Of a stretch of DNA of 64,000 bases, positions 17,091-27,866 are shown in pieces. Origin of the DNA: UBA1660 sp964462035 (GTDB taxonomy: Bacteria; Myxococcota_A; Polyangia; Polyangiales; Houyiibacteriaceae); contig CAYXAP010000044.1 in the NCBI GenBank assembly GCA_964462035.1, forward strand, positions 11,012 to 75,011, given 5' to 3'. The translations under genes were made by a program, and so were the position numbers. Numbering within the stretch: the stretch's first letter is position 1; each line of letters begins with the position of its first letter. The notes under the pieces were generated by a model that saw only the letters and a program-made list of their open reading frames with translations, did no database searches and was not told the origin of the DNA.

Positions 17091-17729
17091 TCAGTCGACG
17101 AGCGGTGCGCCGGTCTTCTCGCGGACCTCGTCCATGGTGACCTCGGGCGCGAGTTCGACCACGCGGAAGCCGTCGCCGGCCACGTCGAGGACGGCGAGGT
17201 CCGTGATGATCCGGTCGACGACACCCTTGGCGGTCAACGGGAAGTCGCATTCGGCGACGAGCTTGGGCTTGCCGTCCTTGGCCACGTGCGAGGTGATCAC
17301 GAGGATCCGCTTCGAGCCGGCGGCGAGATCCATGGCGCCGCCGATGCCCATGACGCGACCGCCGGGGATGGCCCAGTTCGCCAGATCGCCGCTCTGGCTG
17401 ACCTGCATGGCGCCCAGGATCGACAGATCCACGTGGCCGCCGCGGATCATGGTGAAGCTGGTCGCCGAATCGAAGCAGCTGCCGCCGGTCACGATGGTCA
17501 CCGTCTGCTTGCCCGCGTTGATGATCTGCGGGTCCTCGTCGCCCTCGTAGGGGAAGGGGCCCATGCCGAGGATGCCGTTCTCGCTCTGGAGCCAGACCCC
17601 GCCGCCGTCCGGCGTGGGCGCCGGGAGGTAGTCGGCGACCAGGGTCGGCAGGCCGATCCCCAGGTTCACCACGGCGCCGTCGTCGATCTCCTGGGCGGCG
17701 CGCTCGGCCATCTGCTGCTTCGAGAACAT
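17091..17729 (-). CDS. scoB: 3-oxoacid CoA-transferase, subunit B
   Basis: A 212-residue beta subunit of a family I CoA-transferase, which moves CoA between succinyl-CoA or acetyl-CoA and a 3-oxoacid. The family start (MAERAAQEIDDGAVVNLGIGLPTLVADYLP) and the catalytic glutamate in SENGILGMGP (Glu50) are intact. The GGHVDLSILGAMQV and GSKRILVITSHVAKDGKPKL segments are also typical. Usually scoA and scoB are adjacent; here a 1.3 kb lipoprotein gene lies between them, all on the same strand with 56-57 base gaps. The two subunits should still form a heteromeric enzyme in the cytoplasm. Confidence 0.94.
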   Translation of the reverse strand: MFSKQQMAERAAQEIDDGAVVNLGIGLPTLVADYLPAPTPDGGGVWLQSENGILGMGPFPYEGDEDPQIINAGKQTVTIVTGGSCFDSATSFTMIRGGHVDLSILGAMQVSQSGDLANWAIPGGRVMGIGGAMDLAAGSKRILVITSHVAKDGKPKLVAECDFPLTAKGVVDRIITDLAVLDVAGDGFRVVELAPEVTMDEVREKTGAPLVD

Positions 17730-17785
17730 GCGGGCGTCATACCAAGCGCACCCGCGCTTGTCCCGCCGCGCGGATGAGACTGCGC

Positions 17786-19072
17786 TCAGATCAGAATCGT
17801 CTCGCAGCCGAAGAGCACCGAGATGCCGTGGCTGGTGTCGGTGATCTCCTCGCGGGCGAAGTCGCACGACGCCGGGCAGAGGGTCACCTCGCTGGGCGAG
17901 ACCGGGTCGTCGTAGTGCCAGCCGTCGCCGGCGCCGCAGGCCCCGGCGCCGTCGACGCGCGGGAGGGTGGTCTCGCCGCTCTCGCCGCGGATGGTCACGT
18001 TCACGCGGTCGACGTCGAGCGCCATCCCGTCGGGCGGCGGCGGGAAGGCGACGGTGCACTCGATGCGCGAGGTGCCGGTGACCGCGGTCGCGACGCTGTC
18101 GAAGAAGGGCGCCCACGCGGACGCGCCGGAGCAGATCTGAGCGCGCACGCCGCCGGTCCGGTCGACCAGCGCGGTGTAGGTCGGGCCGGACGAGGGCGGC
18201 TCGTCGCCGCCGGGGTACATGCAGAGCACGTCCGGGTTGGCCTCGGAGCCCCAGCCGTAGATGCCGCTGAAGAGGTAGCCCTCGAAGAGGTCGCCGTACT
18301 CCGCGGTGAGGATGCCGGGGCCGAGCTGGCGCGAGTTGAAGGGGTTCGGTCCGCCGGGGAAGTCCTCGAGCGAGGTCACGGTCAGGGGCGGGTCGCCGCC
18401 CGCGCAGGTGCCGGGGCCGGTGTCGCAGGTGCGGCTGTTGTCGTCGGTGACGACCACGAAGGTCTTCGTCGCCTCCGGGCGGAGCAGGTCGCGCCAGGGC
18501 GCCGAGCCGTGCTGCATGCCCTCCGTGTAGCCGCTGGTCTGGCCCAGCGTGCCGAGGATCTGCTCGATCGGCTGGGTGCTGTGGATGTCGACCTCGACCT
18601 GGAAGAAGCGGCTGCCGTCGCCGCAGCTCGAGTCCCCGGCGAGCGGCGGGGGAATGCACACGCCGTAGCGGCTGCGCCCGCCGACGCTGATCTCTCCGCT
18701 GCCACGGAGCGCCAGCATGATGACGCGGTAGTCGAGACCGCTCGCGGCGATGAGCGCGGCGAAGTCGTTGAGCCCGGCGTTCACCTGCGTGATCGCCGGT
18801 TCCATGCTCACCGAGTTGTCGACGACCCAGATGATGTCGACCGGCAGGCGCTCGACCTCGGCCTCCTCGACGGCCGTGGCGCATGCCGCGTCCGGCGGGA
18901 GGAACGAGCGGTCGGGGAGCGGACCGGAGTCGGTCGGGGTGCCGAAGTCGGGCGGGCCGCCGCCGTCCATGCTCCCGTCGAAGGGGACGCCATCACGGGT
19001 GATGCGACCGTCATCACCGCACCCGAGGGCACAGGCGAGCGCGAGCAGGAGCCCCTTGGACCACAACGTCAC
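17786..19072 (-). CDS. von Willebrand factor A domain lipoprotein
   Basis: A 428-residue predicted lipoprotein. The signal ends in LACALGC (Cys18) and is followed by GDD and an Asp/Gly/Pro linker. The vWA domain starts near residue 75 with the metal-ion-dependent adhesion site D85-N-S-V-S (VDIIWVVDNSVSM) and continues through VVVTDDNS. Several disulphide-type cysteines are inserted. The C-terminal part has CDFAREEITDTSHGISVLFGCE. It is likely a surface or periplasmic binding protein. Its placement between scoA and scoB is odd because the functions appear unrelated. Many Myxococcota encode similar DNSxSM lipoproteins of unknown role. Confidence 0.85.
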   Translation of the reverse strand: MTLWSKGLLLALACALGCGDDGRITRDGVPFDGSMDGGGPPDFGTPTDSGPLPDRSFLPPDAACATAVEEAEVERLPVDIIWVVDNSVSMEPAITQVNAGLNDFAALIAASGLDYRVIMLALRGSGEISVGGRSRYGVCIPPPLAGDSSCGDGSRFFQVEVDIHSTQPIEQILGTLGQTSGYTEGMQHGSAPWRDLLRPEATKTFVVVTDDNSRTCDTGPGTCAGGDPPLTVTSLEDFPGGPNPFNSRQLGPGILTAEYGDLFEGYLFSGIYGWGSEANPDVLCMYPGGDEPPSSGPTYTALVDRTGGVRAQICSGASAWAPFFDSVATAVTGTSRIECTVAFPPPPDGMALDVDRVNVTIRGESGETTLPRVDGAGACGAGDGWHYDDPVSPSEVTLCPASCDFAREEITDTSHGISVLFGCETILI

Positions 19073-19129
19073 GGCAATGATCTAGCACGGCCATTCGGCC
19101 CGGTCGCGTGCCGGACCGGTGACGTCCGT

Positions 19130-19828
19130 TCACGGACGGGGGCGGGTCTTCAGGTACTCGATGACGTTCTCGTGCTCGGTGACCTGGACCACGCGTTGGA
19201 CGAAGGAGCCGGGTAGGTGCACGTCGTCCGGGTCGAGGGCGCCGAGGGTCACGAGCTCGTCGCACTCGACGATGGTCGTGGTCGCGGCGGTCGCCATGAT
19301 CGGGCTGAAGTTCCGAGCGGTGCGATAGAAGCGGAGGTTGCCGAAGGGGTCGGCCTGGTGCGCGCGGATGAGCGCGAAGTCGGCCTTCAGCGCGCGCTCG
19401 AGCACGTACTCGCGACCGTCGAACTCGCGGACCTCTTTGCCTTCCGCGACTACGGTGCCCACGCCGGTCGGTGTGTAGAAGCCGGCGATGCCCGCGCCAC
19501 CCGCGCGCATGCGCTCCACGAAGGTGCCCTGCGGGATGATGGTCACGTCGATCGAGCCATCGGCCATGGCGGCGTGCAGCGTCTCGTTGGTGCCGACGTA
19601 GGTGCAGATGATCTTCCCGACGACGCCCTTCTCGAGCCAGACCGCGAGGCCCTTGCCGAGGTTGCCGGCGTTGTTGCTGATCAGGGTGAGGTCCTTCGCG
19701 CCGTGGTCGGCCACGGCCGCGATCAGCGCCTCCGCATTTCCGCAGAGTCCGAAGCCTCCGCACATGATCGACGCGCCGTCGCTCAATCCCTCGAGCGCCT
19801 CCGCGACGCTCGCCTTCACCTTGCTCAT
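19130..19828 (-). CDS. scoA: 3-oxoacid CoA-transferase, subunit A
   Basis: A 232-residue alpha subunit of a family I CoA-transferase. Diagnostic segments are IMCGGFGLCGNAEALI, SNNAGNLGKGLAVWL, the IPQGTFVERMRAGGAGIAGFYTPTG glycine-rich region (no CoA-ester Glu, as expected for this subunit), and FALIRAHQADPFGNL. The ATG overlaps the stop of the aminotransferase gene by 4 bases, so translation is coupled to the enzymes upstream. The partner subunit is encoded 1.4 kb downstream. The likely role is activation or de-activation of a 3-oxoacid in an amino-acid or ketone-body pathway. Confidence 0.94.
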   Translation of the reverse strand: MSKVKASVAEALEGLSDGASIMCGGFGLCGNAEALIAAVADHGAKDLTLISNNAGNLGKGLAVWLEKGVVGKIICTYVGTNETLHAAMADGSIDVTIIPQGTFVERMRAGGAGIAGFYTPTGVGTVVAEGKEVREFDGREYVLERALKADFALIRAHQADPFGNLRFYRTARNFSPIMATAATTTIVECDELVTLGALDPDDVHLPGSFVQRVVQVTEHENVIEYLKTRPRP

Positions 19829-21036
19829 CCGCTCACCTCGTCGATCGCTTCGCCGACCTGCTGGAGCCCGCTGCGGAGCTCGTCTTCCGTGATGCAGAGC
19901 GGCGGCGAGACCACCACCGCTCCGCCGTGCTCGCGCCGCAGCTGCCGTGCGCCCTTGAGGTGCAGGTGCACCTTTCGGCGTCGGAGCGCCTCGCCCAGAG
20001 CCTTCAGCTGATTCGCGTCGAAGTCCACGTCCACTGCGCCGAGCAAGCCGAGCGCGCGCGGGTTCGTGCCCGGCAGCTCGGCGAGCATCGAGCGAAGCGG
20101 CGCCTCGAGCGCGGCGGCGTTGGCGATCATGCCCTCGTCGTCGTAGACGTGCAGCGTCTCGAGCGCGGCCGCGACCGAGAGCGGGTGCGCGTAGTGGGTC
20201 AATCCACAGACCAGCTCTTCGTCGTCGAAGAAGCTCGCCACGCGGTCGTGCACGAGCACCGCGCCGAGCGTGCCGTAGCCACCGGTGAGCGCCTTGCCGC
20301 ACGTGATCAGGTCCGGCTGCGCGCCGAAACGCTCGAACGCGAAGAACGAGCCGCAGCGGCCGAAGCCGGTGAGCACCTCGTCGCAGACGAGCAGCGCGCC
20401 GTGGCGGTCGCAGGCCTCGCGGACCTCCTGGAAGTAGCCCTCCGGTGGGATCAGCACGCCGTTGGCGCCGACCACCGGCTCGAGGAAGACCGCGCCCACG
20501 TTCTCCTCGAGCTCGAGGACCCGAGGGATCTGCGTGCCCTCGATTCCGTCGTCGAGGTCCATCACGTGGATGGCGCCGGGGATCCCCGGCTCGATCGCCG
20601 CGCGGCGCCAGTCGCCGGTGAGGCTCGACGCGCCGAAGGTGGCGCCGTGGTACGAGCGGTAGCGGCTGATGACCTTGTAGCGACCGGTGAAGAGCCGCGC
20701 GATCTTGAGCGCGTTCTCGTTCGCGTCGGAGCCGCCGAGGGTGAAGAAGACCTTCGTGAAGCCTTCGGGCGCTTTCGCGAGGAGTGCTTCGGCGAGCGCC
20801 TCCTTGGCCGGGTAGATCGCCTGGGGCGTGCTCAGGCAGAGCTCGTCCGCCTGGGCCTTGATCGCGTCGACGATCCGCTGCTGCCCGTGACCGGCGTTCG
20901 CCTGGTAGACGAGCGAGCCGAGGTCGAGGAAGCGGCCTTCGTCGGTCTCGAAATGCACGCCGGAGCCGCCTCGGAGCTGGACTCCGCGGGCACCCTTCTG
21001 ACGCTGCCAGGTGAAGAAGAACGGCGACTCGGTCAT
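19825..21036 (-). CDS. Class III (PLP-dependent) aminotransferase
   Basis: A 403-residue aminotransferase of the omega/taurine/acetylornithine-type class III family. The N-terminus PFFFTWQRQKGARGVQLRGG resembles taurine-2-oxoglutarate transaminases. PLP-binding features are visible: GGSDANENALK (phosphate contact), D219-E (DEVLTGFGR) and Lys248 (CGKALTGGYG) for the internal aldimine. The start overlaps the upstream GNAT gene stop and the stop overlaps scoA, both ATGA. The substrate is not evident. An omega-amino acid whose product is a 3-oxoacid would fit the adjacent CoA-transferase, but that is inference. Confidence 0.93.
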   Translation of the reverse strand: MTESPFFFTWQRQKGARGVQLRGGSGVHFETDEGRFLDLGSLVYQANAGHGQQRIVDAIKAQADELCLSTPQAIYPAKEALAEALLAKAPEGFTKVFFTLGGSDANENALKIARLFTGRYKVISRYRSYHGATFGASSLTGDWRRAAIEPGIPGAIHVMDLDDGIEGTQIPRVLELEENVGAVFLEPVVGANGVLIPPEGYFQEVREACDRHGALLVCDEVLTGFGRCGSFFAFERFGAQPDLITCGKALTGGYGTLGAVLVHDRVASFFDDEELVCGLTHYAHPLSVAAALETLHVYDDEGMIANAAALEAPLRSMLAELPGTNPRALGLLGAVDVDFDANQLKALGEALRRRKVHLHLKGARQLRREHGGAVVVSPPLCITEDELRSGLQQVGEAIDEVSG

Positions 21037-22810
21037 CGGAAGACGGTCTCTAGCATCTTCCCGATCGTGGCGCGCTCCAGGTCCGTGAGATCCCACGGTA
21101 GCGCCGCGAAGATGGTCACGCGGGACATTCCCAGGATCACGCCGCAGCCGCGGGCCTTCGCCGCATACTCGGCGACGCCGCGTTCACCGACGTCCTTGGT
21201 GAAGAAGCGGCGCCGGCCGGCGGCTTCACCACCCATGAAGCCGGCCTCCCGGAAGAGCGGCTCGAGCGGGTCGGCCCGTCGGTCGGTGCTCGCCAGCGCG
21301 CCAACGTCGTGCTGGGCGCGGACCATGAGCAGCGGGTCGCCTCCGGCGTCCATCACCGGTTCCCGCGAGTGGAGCACGACCAGTCCTTCGCAGGGGGACC
21401 AGAGTGCGGCCTTCAGCCGCCGGCCCAGGAAGAAGCGCTCCTGGTCGCCGCGCCAGCCCGCGGTGCGGGTCTCGTCTGAGAACCCGTCCCGGGCGTCTTC
21501 AGGCGGCCGCAGGGGGCCAGCGATCGCGATCGCTCGCTGCGCGAGGTCTTGGTAGCGCCGCCCGAACGCGACGTGCGGCAGCTCGCCGTCCAGCGTCGAG
21601 AACAGTCGCCGCGCGCGCTCGATGGTCGGCGTGGTCCAGCGGGAGTCGGGCCACACCGGGCTCACCCATGGGCCGTAGAGCCCCCCGGCTCGTCGCAGCG
21701 CGTCGTGGCTCGGGGGCGGTCGGCGGAGCATGCGTCGGGCGTCGTCGAGCCGGAGGGTCCCGGAGTCCTCGAGCGCGGGCTCGGGAGGCACCGGCGAGCC
21801 GACGGGCATTCGATAGTAGGCGGCTTCGCCGGTGCCGCCGTACTGGCCGGGGAGCACCGCGATGACATCGGCGCCCAGCCGTCGGTTGATCCGCATCATC
21901 GCGGCGGTCGAACCGACTCGGTTGCGGCCGCTGATCCAGCGGTAGCGCGGCGAGCCATCGCTCCGCGTCACCGCCGCGGCGGCGCGGATGGAACCGACCT
22001 TCACGCCCATGCCCAGCCCGAGCCCGCGGGCCTTCGGGGAGAGCGTCGTGGTGAGCGCGTAGAGGGTGTCTTCGGCGCCGTGGTGGGCGTCTTGGATGAC
22101 GCCATCGACCCCCTGGATCTCTTCGAGCGGGACCCCCAACGAGAAGCCCACGAGCTCCCACTGGTCCCCTTCGCGACGTTCGGCGAGCACGACCACACCC
22201 TCCGGGTGATCGAAGGCCTTTCGCAGCTTCTCGGGCGGGTCTCGTCGCTCCGGTTCGTAGACCTCCGCCTCGAGCGCGAGGACCCGTTCCAGGATCTGTG
22301 CCTTGTCGTCCTCGTCGCTCACCGCGCGCACTCGGGTCTCGGTCGTGACCGCGGCCCTCGGCCCAGGCAGGCCGCCGGCGGCCAGCTTGTCCTTGGCGGC
22401 CTCGGTGAATCCGGTGTGCATCCGCGGCAGGCCATCTGACGGGAGCCACACGCCGCGCGCCGCGGCCTCGGCGGGATCCTGGGCGAGGACCGCGCTCGGT
22501 CGGGCGGGCCGGGTGGCGCGAAGCGGTCGCGGCGGACGGCGGCTGGTGCTGCCCGAGAGATCGGCCAGCCCCTCGGCGTACGCCCGAGCCAGGTCGGGGC
22601 GTGCGTGCTCGAAGCCGCTCGCCGCGTCGAGCACGCAGGTGCCGTCGGCCAGCGTGAGCCAGGGACCGGCCGAGCGTCGGTCGTCGACGACGAGTCGGCC
22701 CTCGGGCACGGGTCCGGTGGCTTTGAGCGGACGAGGTGCCTCGGTGAAGTCGCGCGCGGCTTCCGCGCGCTCCTCCTCGCGGATGGCGCGCTCCATGTCT
22801 CGGAAGGGCT

Positions 22811-22814
<4 letters not shown>
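21033..22814 (-). CDS. Large GNAT-like N-acyltransferase, multidomain
   Basis: A 593-residue protein. Residues about 160-338 look like a GNAT fold: paired strands VVVLAERREGDQWELVGFSLG, then YALTTTLSPKARGLGLGMGVK (262-272), whose RGxGxG run is the acyl-CoA pyrophosphate loop. Residues 40-85 (PWLTLADGTCVLDAASGFEHARPDLARAYAE) resemble the N-terminal region of class III aminotransferases, as in the gene downstream. The C-terminal 250 residues are not recognised. The GTG start overlaps the kinase stop (GTGA); an ATG at 22796 is an alternative. It is coupled to a kinase upstream and the aminotransferase downstream, suggesting a regulated amine/acyl pathway. Confidence 0.75.
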
Positions 22815-24547
<1,733 letters not shown>

Positions 24548-24568
24548 CGCCGGCGCGCCCGAGCGCGG

Positions 24569-25849
24569 CTACGGCAAGGTCGTGGCGTACCAGGCGGCGA
24601 AGCCGACGCCACCGAGGCAGAGCAGCCCGAGCAGCCAGACGAAGGCGGTGAGCCAGGGCGAGCTCCGGCCGGGCCCCGGCGGCGGGAAGGTGGAGGTCGA
24701 GGTGGCCGAGCCCTTGCGCGCCTCGGGCGGGAGCGACGAGCGGGAGTGGACCGGCGGCTCTTCGTCGATCTCCGTTGGGGCGTCGGAGGCCGCGGTTCGT
24801 TGCCGAGGAGGCTCTTCGGCGGCCTTGGGCTTCGGCTTCTTGGTCTTCTGGCCACCGCCCGAGGGGACCTTCACGTCGTCCGAGCTGGTCAACGCCTCGC
24901 GCTCGTCCGGCTGGATGACGACCGAGCTGGTGCCGGCCGAGCTGCGCGTGCGCTCGGGCGGCTCCGAGAGCGTGAACTCCACCGCGGATGCGTCGAACTC
25001 TTCGAGCGCGTCGCGGAAGGCCCCGGCGTCGGGGAAGCGGTCCGCGGGATCCTTTGCCAGCGCTTTTCGAACCACGCGCTCGAGGCGCTCGTCCACCACG
25101 AGCCCGCGGCACGCCTCGGCGAAGGTGGGGATGGGCTCGAAGAGGTGCGCCCGCAGCAGCTGCGACCGGCGCTCGTAGTCGAAGGGTCGCTTGTCGGCGA
25201 GGAGCTCGTAGAGCAGCACGCCGCCGGCGTAGACGTCGGCCCGCAGATCGAGCGAGATGCCCGTGATCTGCTCCGGCGCCATGTACGCTGGAGTCCCGAC
25301 CACGCGCCCGCGGCGAGTGAGCGTGCCCTCCTTGCTCAGCTCGTCGATCGACAGGAACTTGGCGAGGCCGAAGTCGAGGATCTTCACCTTCTCGGTCTCG
25401 CCGTCCGGGGTGTCCTCGTGGACCAGGAAGACGTTCGCCGGCTTGAGGTCGCGGTGGACGATCTCCGCCTCGTGCGCGAAGCCGACGGCGTCGAGCACGG
25501 AGCGCATGATCGACAGCGCCCGACCCGGTTCGACCGCGTGCCGCTGGAGGACGGCCTCGAGGGTCTGCCCATTGAGCAGCTCCATCACGATGAAGACGAC
25601 GTCGTCGACGACGCCGAAGTCCTCGATGTGGACGATGTTGGGGTGCTGGAGCTTGCCGAGCGCGCGGGCCTCGCGCTCGAAGCGGCGCCGCAGAGCATGG
25701 ATGTGGCCGAGGGCCTCGTTGAGGATCTTGACCGCGACCGTACGCTCCCCCTTCGTGGCCCGGTAGACCACTCCGGTGGCGCCCGAGCCGATTCGCGATT
25801 GGAGCGTGAAGCCATTCAGCTCCCGGCCGATCATCGAGTCCTCGGTCAT
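24569..25849 (-). CDS. Hanks-type Ser/Thr protein kinase with C-terminal membrane anchor
   Basis: A 426-residue kinase. All catalytic motifs are present: GSGATGVVY (21-29), Lys41 (VAVKIL), HRD 132-134 (VHRDLKPAN), DFG 159-161 (ILDFGLAKF) and GTPAYMAPEQ. The domain ends near residue 275. A basic, Pro-rich linker leads to one transmembrane helix (AFVWLLGLLCLGGVGFAAWY) at the very C-terminus with almost nothing after it, so it is a tail-anchored cytoplasmic kinase. The gene lies 21 bases upstream of the second kinase and probably shares its transcript. It is divergent from the CapA-like gene. Confidence 0.94.
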   Translation of the reverse strand: MTEDSMIGRELNGFTLQSRIGSGATGVVYRATKGERTVAVKILNEALGHIHALRRRFEREARALGKLQHPNIVHIEDFGVVDDVVFIVMELLNGQTLEAVLQRHAVEPGRALSIMRSVLDAVGFAHEAEIVHRDLKPANVFLVHEDTPDGETEKVKILDFGLAKFLSIDELSKEGTLTRRGRVVGTPAYMAPEQITGISLDLRADVYAGGVLLYELLADKRPFDYERRSQLLRAHLFEPIPTFAEACRGLVVDERLERVVRKALAKDPADRFPDAGAFRDALEEFDASAVEFTLSEPPERTRSSAGTSSVVIQPDEREALTSSDDVKVPSGGGQKTKKPKPKAAEEPPRQRTAASDAPTEIDEEPPVHSRSSLPPEARKGSATSTSTFPPPGPGRSSPWLTAFVWLLGLLCLGGVGFAAWYATTLP

Positions 25850-25859
25850 CCGAGGGGAG

Positions 25860-25884
25860 TATAAAGGGGGAAGTGCGCTCGGAG
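25860..25884 (+). promoter_or_regulatory. Candidate -10 element and ribosome site of CapA-like gene
   Basis: TATAAA at 25860-25865 is an unusually AT-rich hexamer in this GC-rich intergenic space and fits a -10 box with a start near 25872. GGAG at 25881-25884 lies 6 bases before GTG 25891, supporting that start over GTG 25873. No good -35 is seen. Confidence 0.4.
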
Positions 25885-25890
25885 TCCACC

Positions 25891-27051
25891 GTGAAACCCG
25901 CTCAGCGGCTCTGGCTTTCCCGGCTCCTGGCGGGGGTGGCCCTGCTGGCTCTGGGGTTGGCCGTCCCGGTTCATGGCCAACGGGCGCCCGGGGACGGGGT
26001 GCGGGTCCGGATCACCGCCGGTGGGGACTTGCTCCTCCACATCAAGGTCGTGGCCGCCGCCGAGCACCACGGCTGGGCCCGGACGGTCGAGGAGCTGGCG
26101 CCCTTGATTCGCCCGGACGAGATTGCCTTCGCCAACCTGGAGACCCCGTTGGTGAACGACGTCAACGAGGTCGTCACCGGGTCGCCCCCGGTGCTGGGCG
26201 CCCCCAGCGAGGCGGCGCAGGCGCTCGCGGACGCGGGCTTCGACCTGATGGGCTGCGCCAACAACCACGCCTACGATCAGCGGGCGATCGGGCTGGCGCG
26301 AACCATCGAGGCCGTGCGGACGGCAGGTATGAAGTGCGTGGGTGCCGCGACCACCGTCGACGACGCTTACGAGCCCACGGTGGTCGTGAAGAACGGCAAG
26401 CGCATCGCGTTCATCGGTGTCAGCCAGCGCCTGAACCGTGGGCCGGGTTCCCCCGAGCCGGAGGCCTTCGTGGCGCGCATGGAAGAGGACGAGCGGGTCC
26501 TGCGGACCATCGCCCAGGCGCGGGAGACGGCCGACCTCGTGGTGGTCGCCGTCCACTGGAGCCACGACTTCCACGACCATCCCTCGTGGTCCCAGCGCCG
26601 CCGGGCCCAGCGCTGGGTGGAGGCGGGCGTCGACCTGATCCTGGGCACCGGTCCACACGTCTTGCAGACCGTGTCCCGAGCGGAGAGCGCTCGTGGCGAC
26701 GCGGTCGTGGCCTATTCGTTGGGGAACCTCCTCTCCAATCAGGGTCAGCGGTGGGAGCCGCGCCGGAGCCTCAGCCCCGACGCGCACCCCGCCGTTCGGC
26801 TGCCGGAGACTCGTGACGGAGCCCTGCTTCGCGTGAGCTTCAGCTGGCGCGAGGGGAAGCTCGTCGCTGCCCCCTTGCAGGCGGTGCCGCTCTGGACCGA
26901 GAACAACTTCTGGACGTGGTGGTTCGACCGCGATCAGCCTCACGACATCCGTGTTCGGGCGCTGGCGGCGGTCGACCCGACGGTCCGGGCGGCGCGGGTC
27001 GGCCCGATCCAGGAGGCGCTCGGGGGCGCCGTGACCCTCGTGGACCCATGA
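25891..27051 (+). CDS. CapA family protein (PgsA-like metallophosphatase fold)
   Basis: A 386-residue exported protein of the CapA family, named after poly-gamma-glutamate capsule synthesis and related to calcineurin-like phosphoesterases. After a signal peptide (LLAGVALLALGLAVPVHG) come the family motifs: ITAGGDLLLH, FANLETPLV, GCANNHAYDQ, VVVAVHWSHDF, GTGPHVLQT and AYSLGNLLSNQ. These Asp/Asn/His residues would form the metal site. GTG 25891 is preferred because a ribosome site and a -10-like box fit it. No capsule genes are nearby, so a polymer-related role is only inferred. The location is probably periplasmic. Confidence 0.9.
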   Translation: MKPAQRLWLSRLLAGVALLALGLAVPVHGQRAPGDGVRVRITAGGDLLLHIKVVAAAEHHGWARTVEELAPLIRPDEIAFANLETPLVNDVNEVVTGSPPVLGAPSEAAQALADAGFDLMGCANNHAYDQRAIGLARTIEAVRTAGMKCVGAATTVDDAYEPTVVVKNGKRIAFIGVSQRLNRGPGSPEPEAFVARMEEDERVLRTIAQARETADLVVVAVHWSHDFHDHPSWSQRRRAQRWVEAGVDLILGTGPHVLQTVSRAESARGDAVVAYSLGNLLSNQGQRWEPRRSLSPDAHPAVRLPETRDGALLRVSFSWREGKLVAAPLQAVPLWTENNFWTWWFDRDQPHDIRVRALAAVDPTVRAARVGPIQEALGGAVTLVDP

Positions 27052-27092
27052 GCGTAACGGCGCTCGGGTACCGCCATCGCTACACTCTGCCC

Positions 27093-27866
27093 ATGCGCCT
27101 GCTCGCGATCGCCGTTTCCCTCCTCGTCCCCACGGTTGCCAGCGCTCACCTCGATCTCCTGGATCCGCCTGCCCGCTACGACCGGCGCGAGCTCAAGGAC
27201 GGCCCCTGCGGGATCATGGGCGGCGCCCAGGGCGAGCCAGTCGCGGTCTACGAGCCGGGTCAGACGATCACGATCACGATCGAGGAGTACATCGACCACC
27301 CCTCGCACTACCGCGTCGCGTTCGACGACGAGGGGGATGACGACTACCGAGACCCGATCTGCACCGACTACTGCGAGAGCGGCCCCGAGACGCCGGTCTT
27401 CGCTCCGAGCGAGGGTGGCGTCATCCTGGCCGACCTCATCCCGGATTCGCCGGAGGTGGTGCAGTCCTTCGAGGTCACGCTGCCCGACGTGGAGTGCGAG
27501 CGCTGCACGCTGCAGGTGATCCAGGTGATGTACGACAAGAAGCCGATCACCTCGGGCGGCAACGACATCTACTACCACTGCGCGGACATCGTGATGGTCC
27601 GTGACTCGGAGACGATGGACCTCGGCGTCGTGGACTCCCGGCCCGACCTGGGCACCCGCCCCGACGGCGGTCCACTGCCGGAGCCCGACCCCGACGCCGG
27701 GATCGCCACCGAGCCCGACGACGACGGCGGATGCAGCGCGGCGGGCAGCGGTGGCGCGCCCTGGCTGCTCTTCGTGCTCAGCCTCGCAGCGCTTCGACGA
27801 CGCGGAGGAAGTTCCCGCCGAGGACCTTCTGGATCCGCTCGGTGGAGTGACCGCGGTCGAGCATGA
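27093..27866 (+). CDS. SCE4755-type polysaccharide monooxygenase-like protein with MYXO-CTERM-like tail
   Basis: A 257-residue exported protein. The signal peptide MRLLAIAVSLLVPTVASA would be cut just before His19 (HLDLLDPPARYDRR), exposing an N-terminal histidine as in lytic polysaccharide monooxygenases. A second His (HPSHYRVAF) could complete a copper histidine brace. Cys pairs (CTDYCES, CERCTLQ) suggest disulphides. After an Asp/Pro-rich linker the C-terminus reads GGCSAAGSGGAPWLLFVLSLAALRRR: a Gly-Cys motif, hydrophobic helix and arginines as in MYXO-CTERM sorting signals, so it may be processed by a myxosortase. The last 89 bases overlap the convergent M19 gene. Oxidative polysaccharide attack is family-based inference. 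Confidence 0.82.
   Translation: MRLLAIAVSLLVPTVASAHLDLLDPPARYDRRELKDGPCGIMGGAQGEPVAVYEPGQTITITIEEYIDHPSHYRVAFDDEGDDDYRDPICTDYCESGPETPVFAPSEGGVILADLIPDSPEVVQSFEVTLPDVECERCTLQVIQVMYDKKPITSGGNDIYYHCADIVMVRDSETMDLGVVDSRPDLGTRPDGGPLPEPDPDAGIATEPDDDGGCSAAGSGGAPWLLFVLSLAALRRRGGSSRRGPSGSARWSDRGRA

Noticed and set aside
17091..18884. A long frame joining scoB to upstream sequence
   Set aside because: The real scoB starts at ATG 17729; upstream of it the vWA lipoprotein is encoded in another frame.
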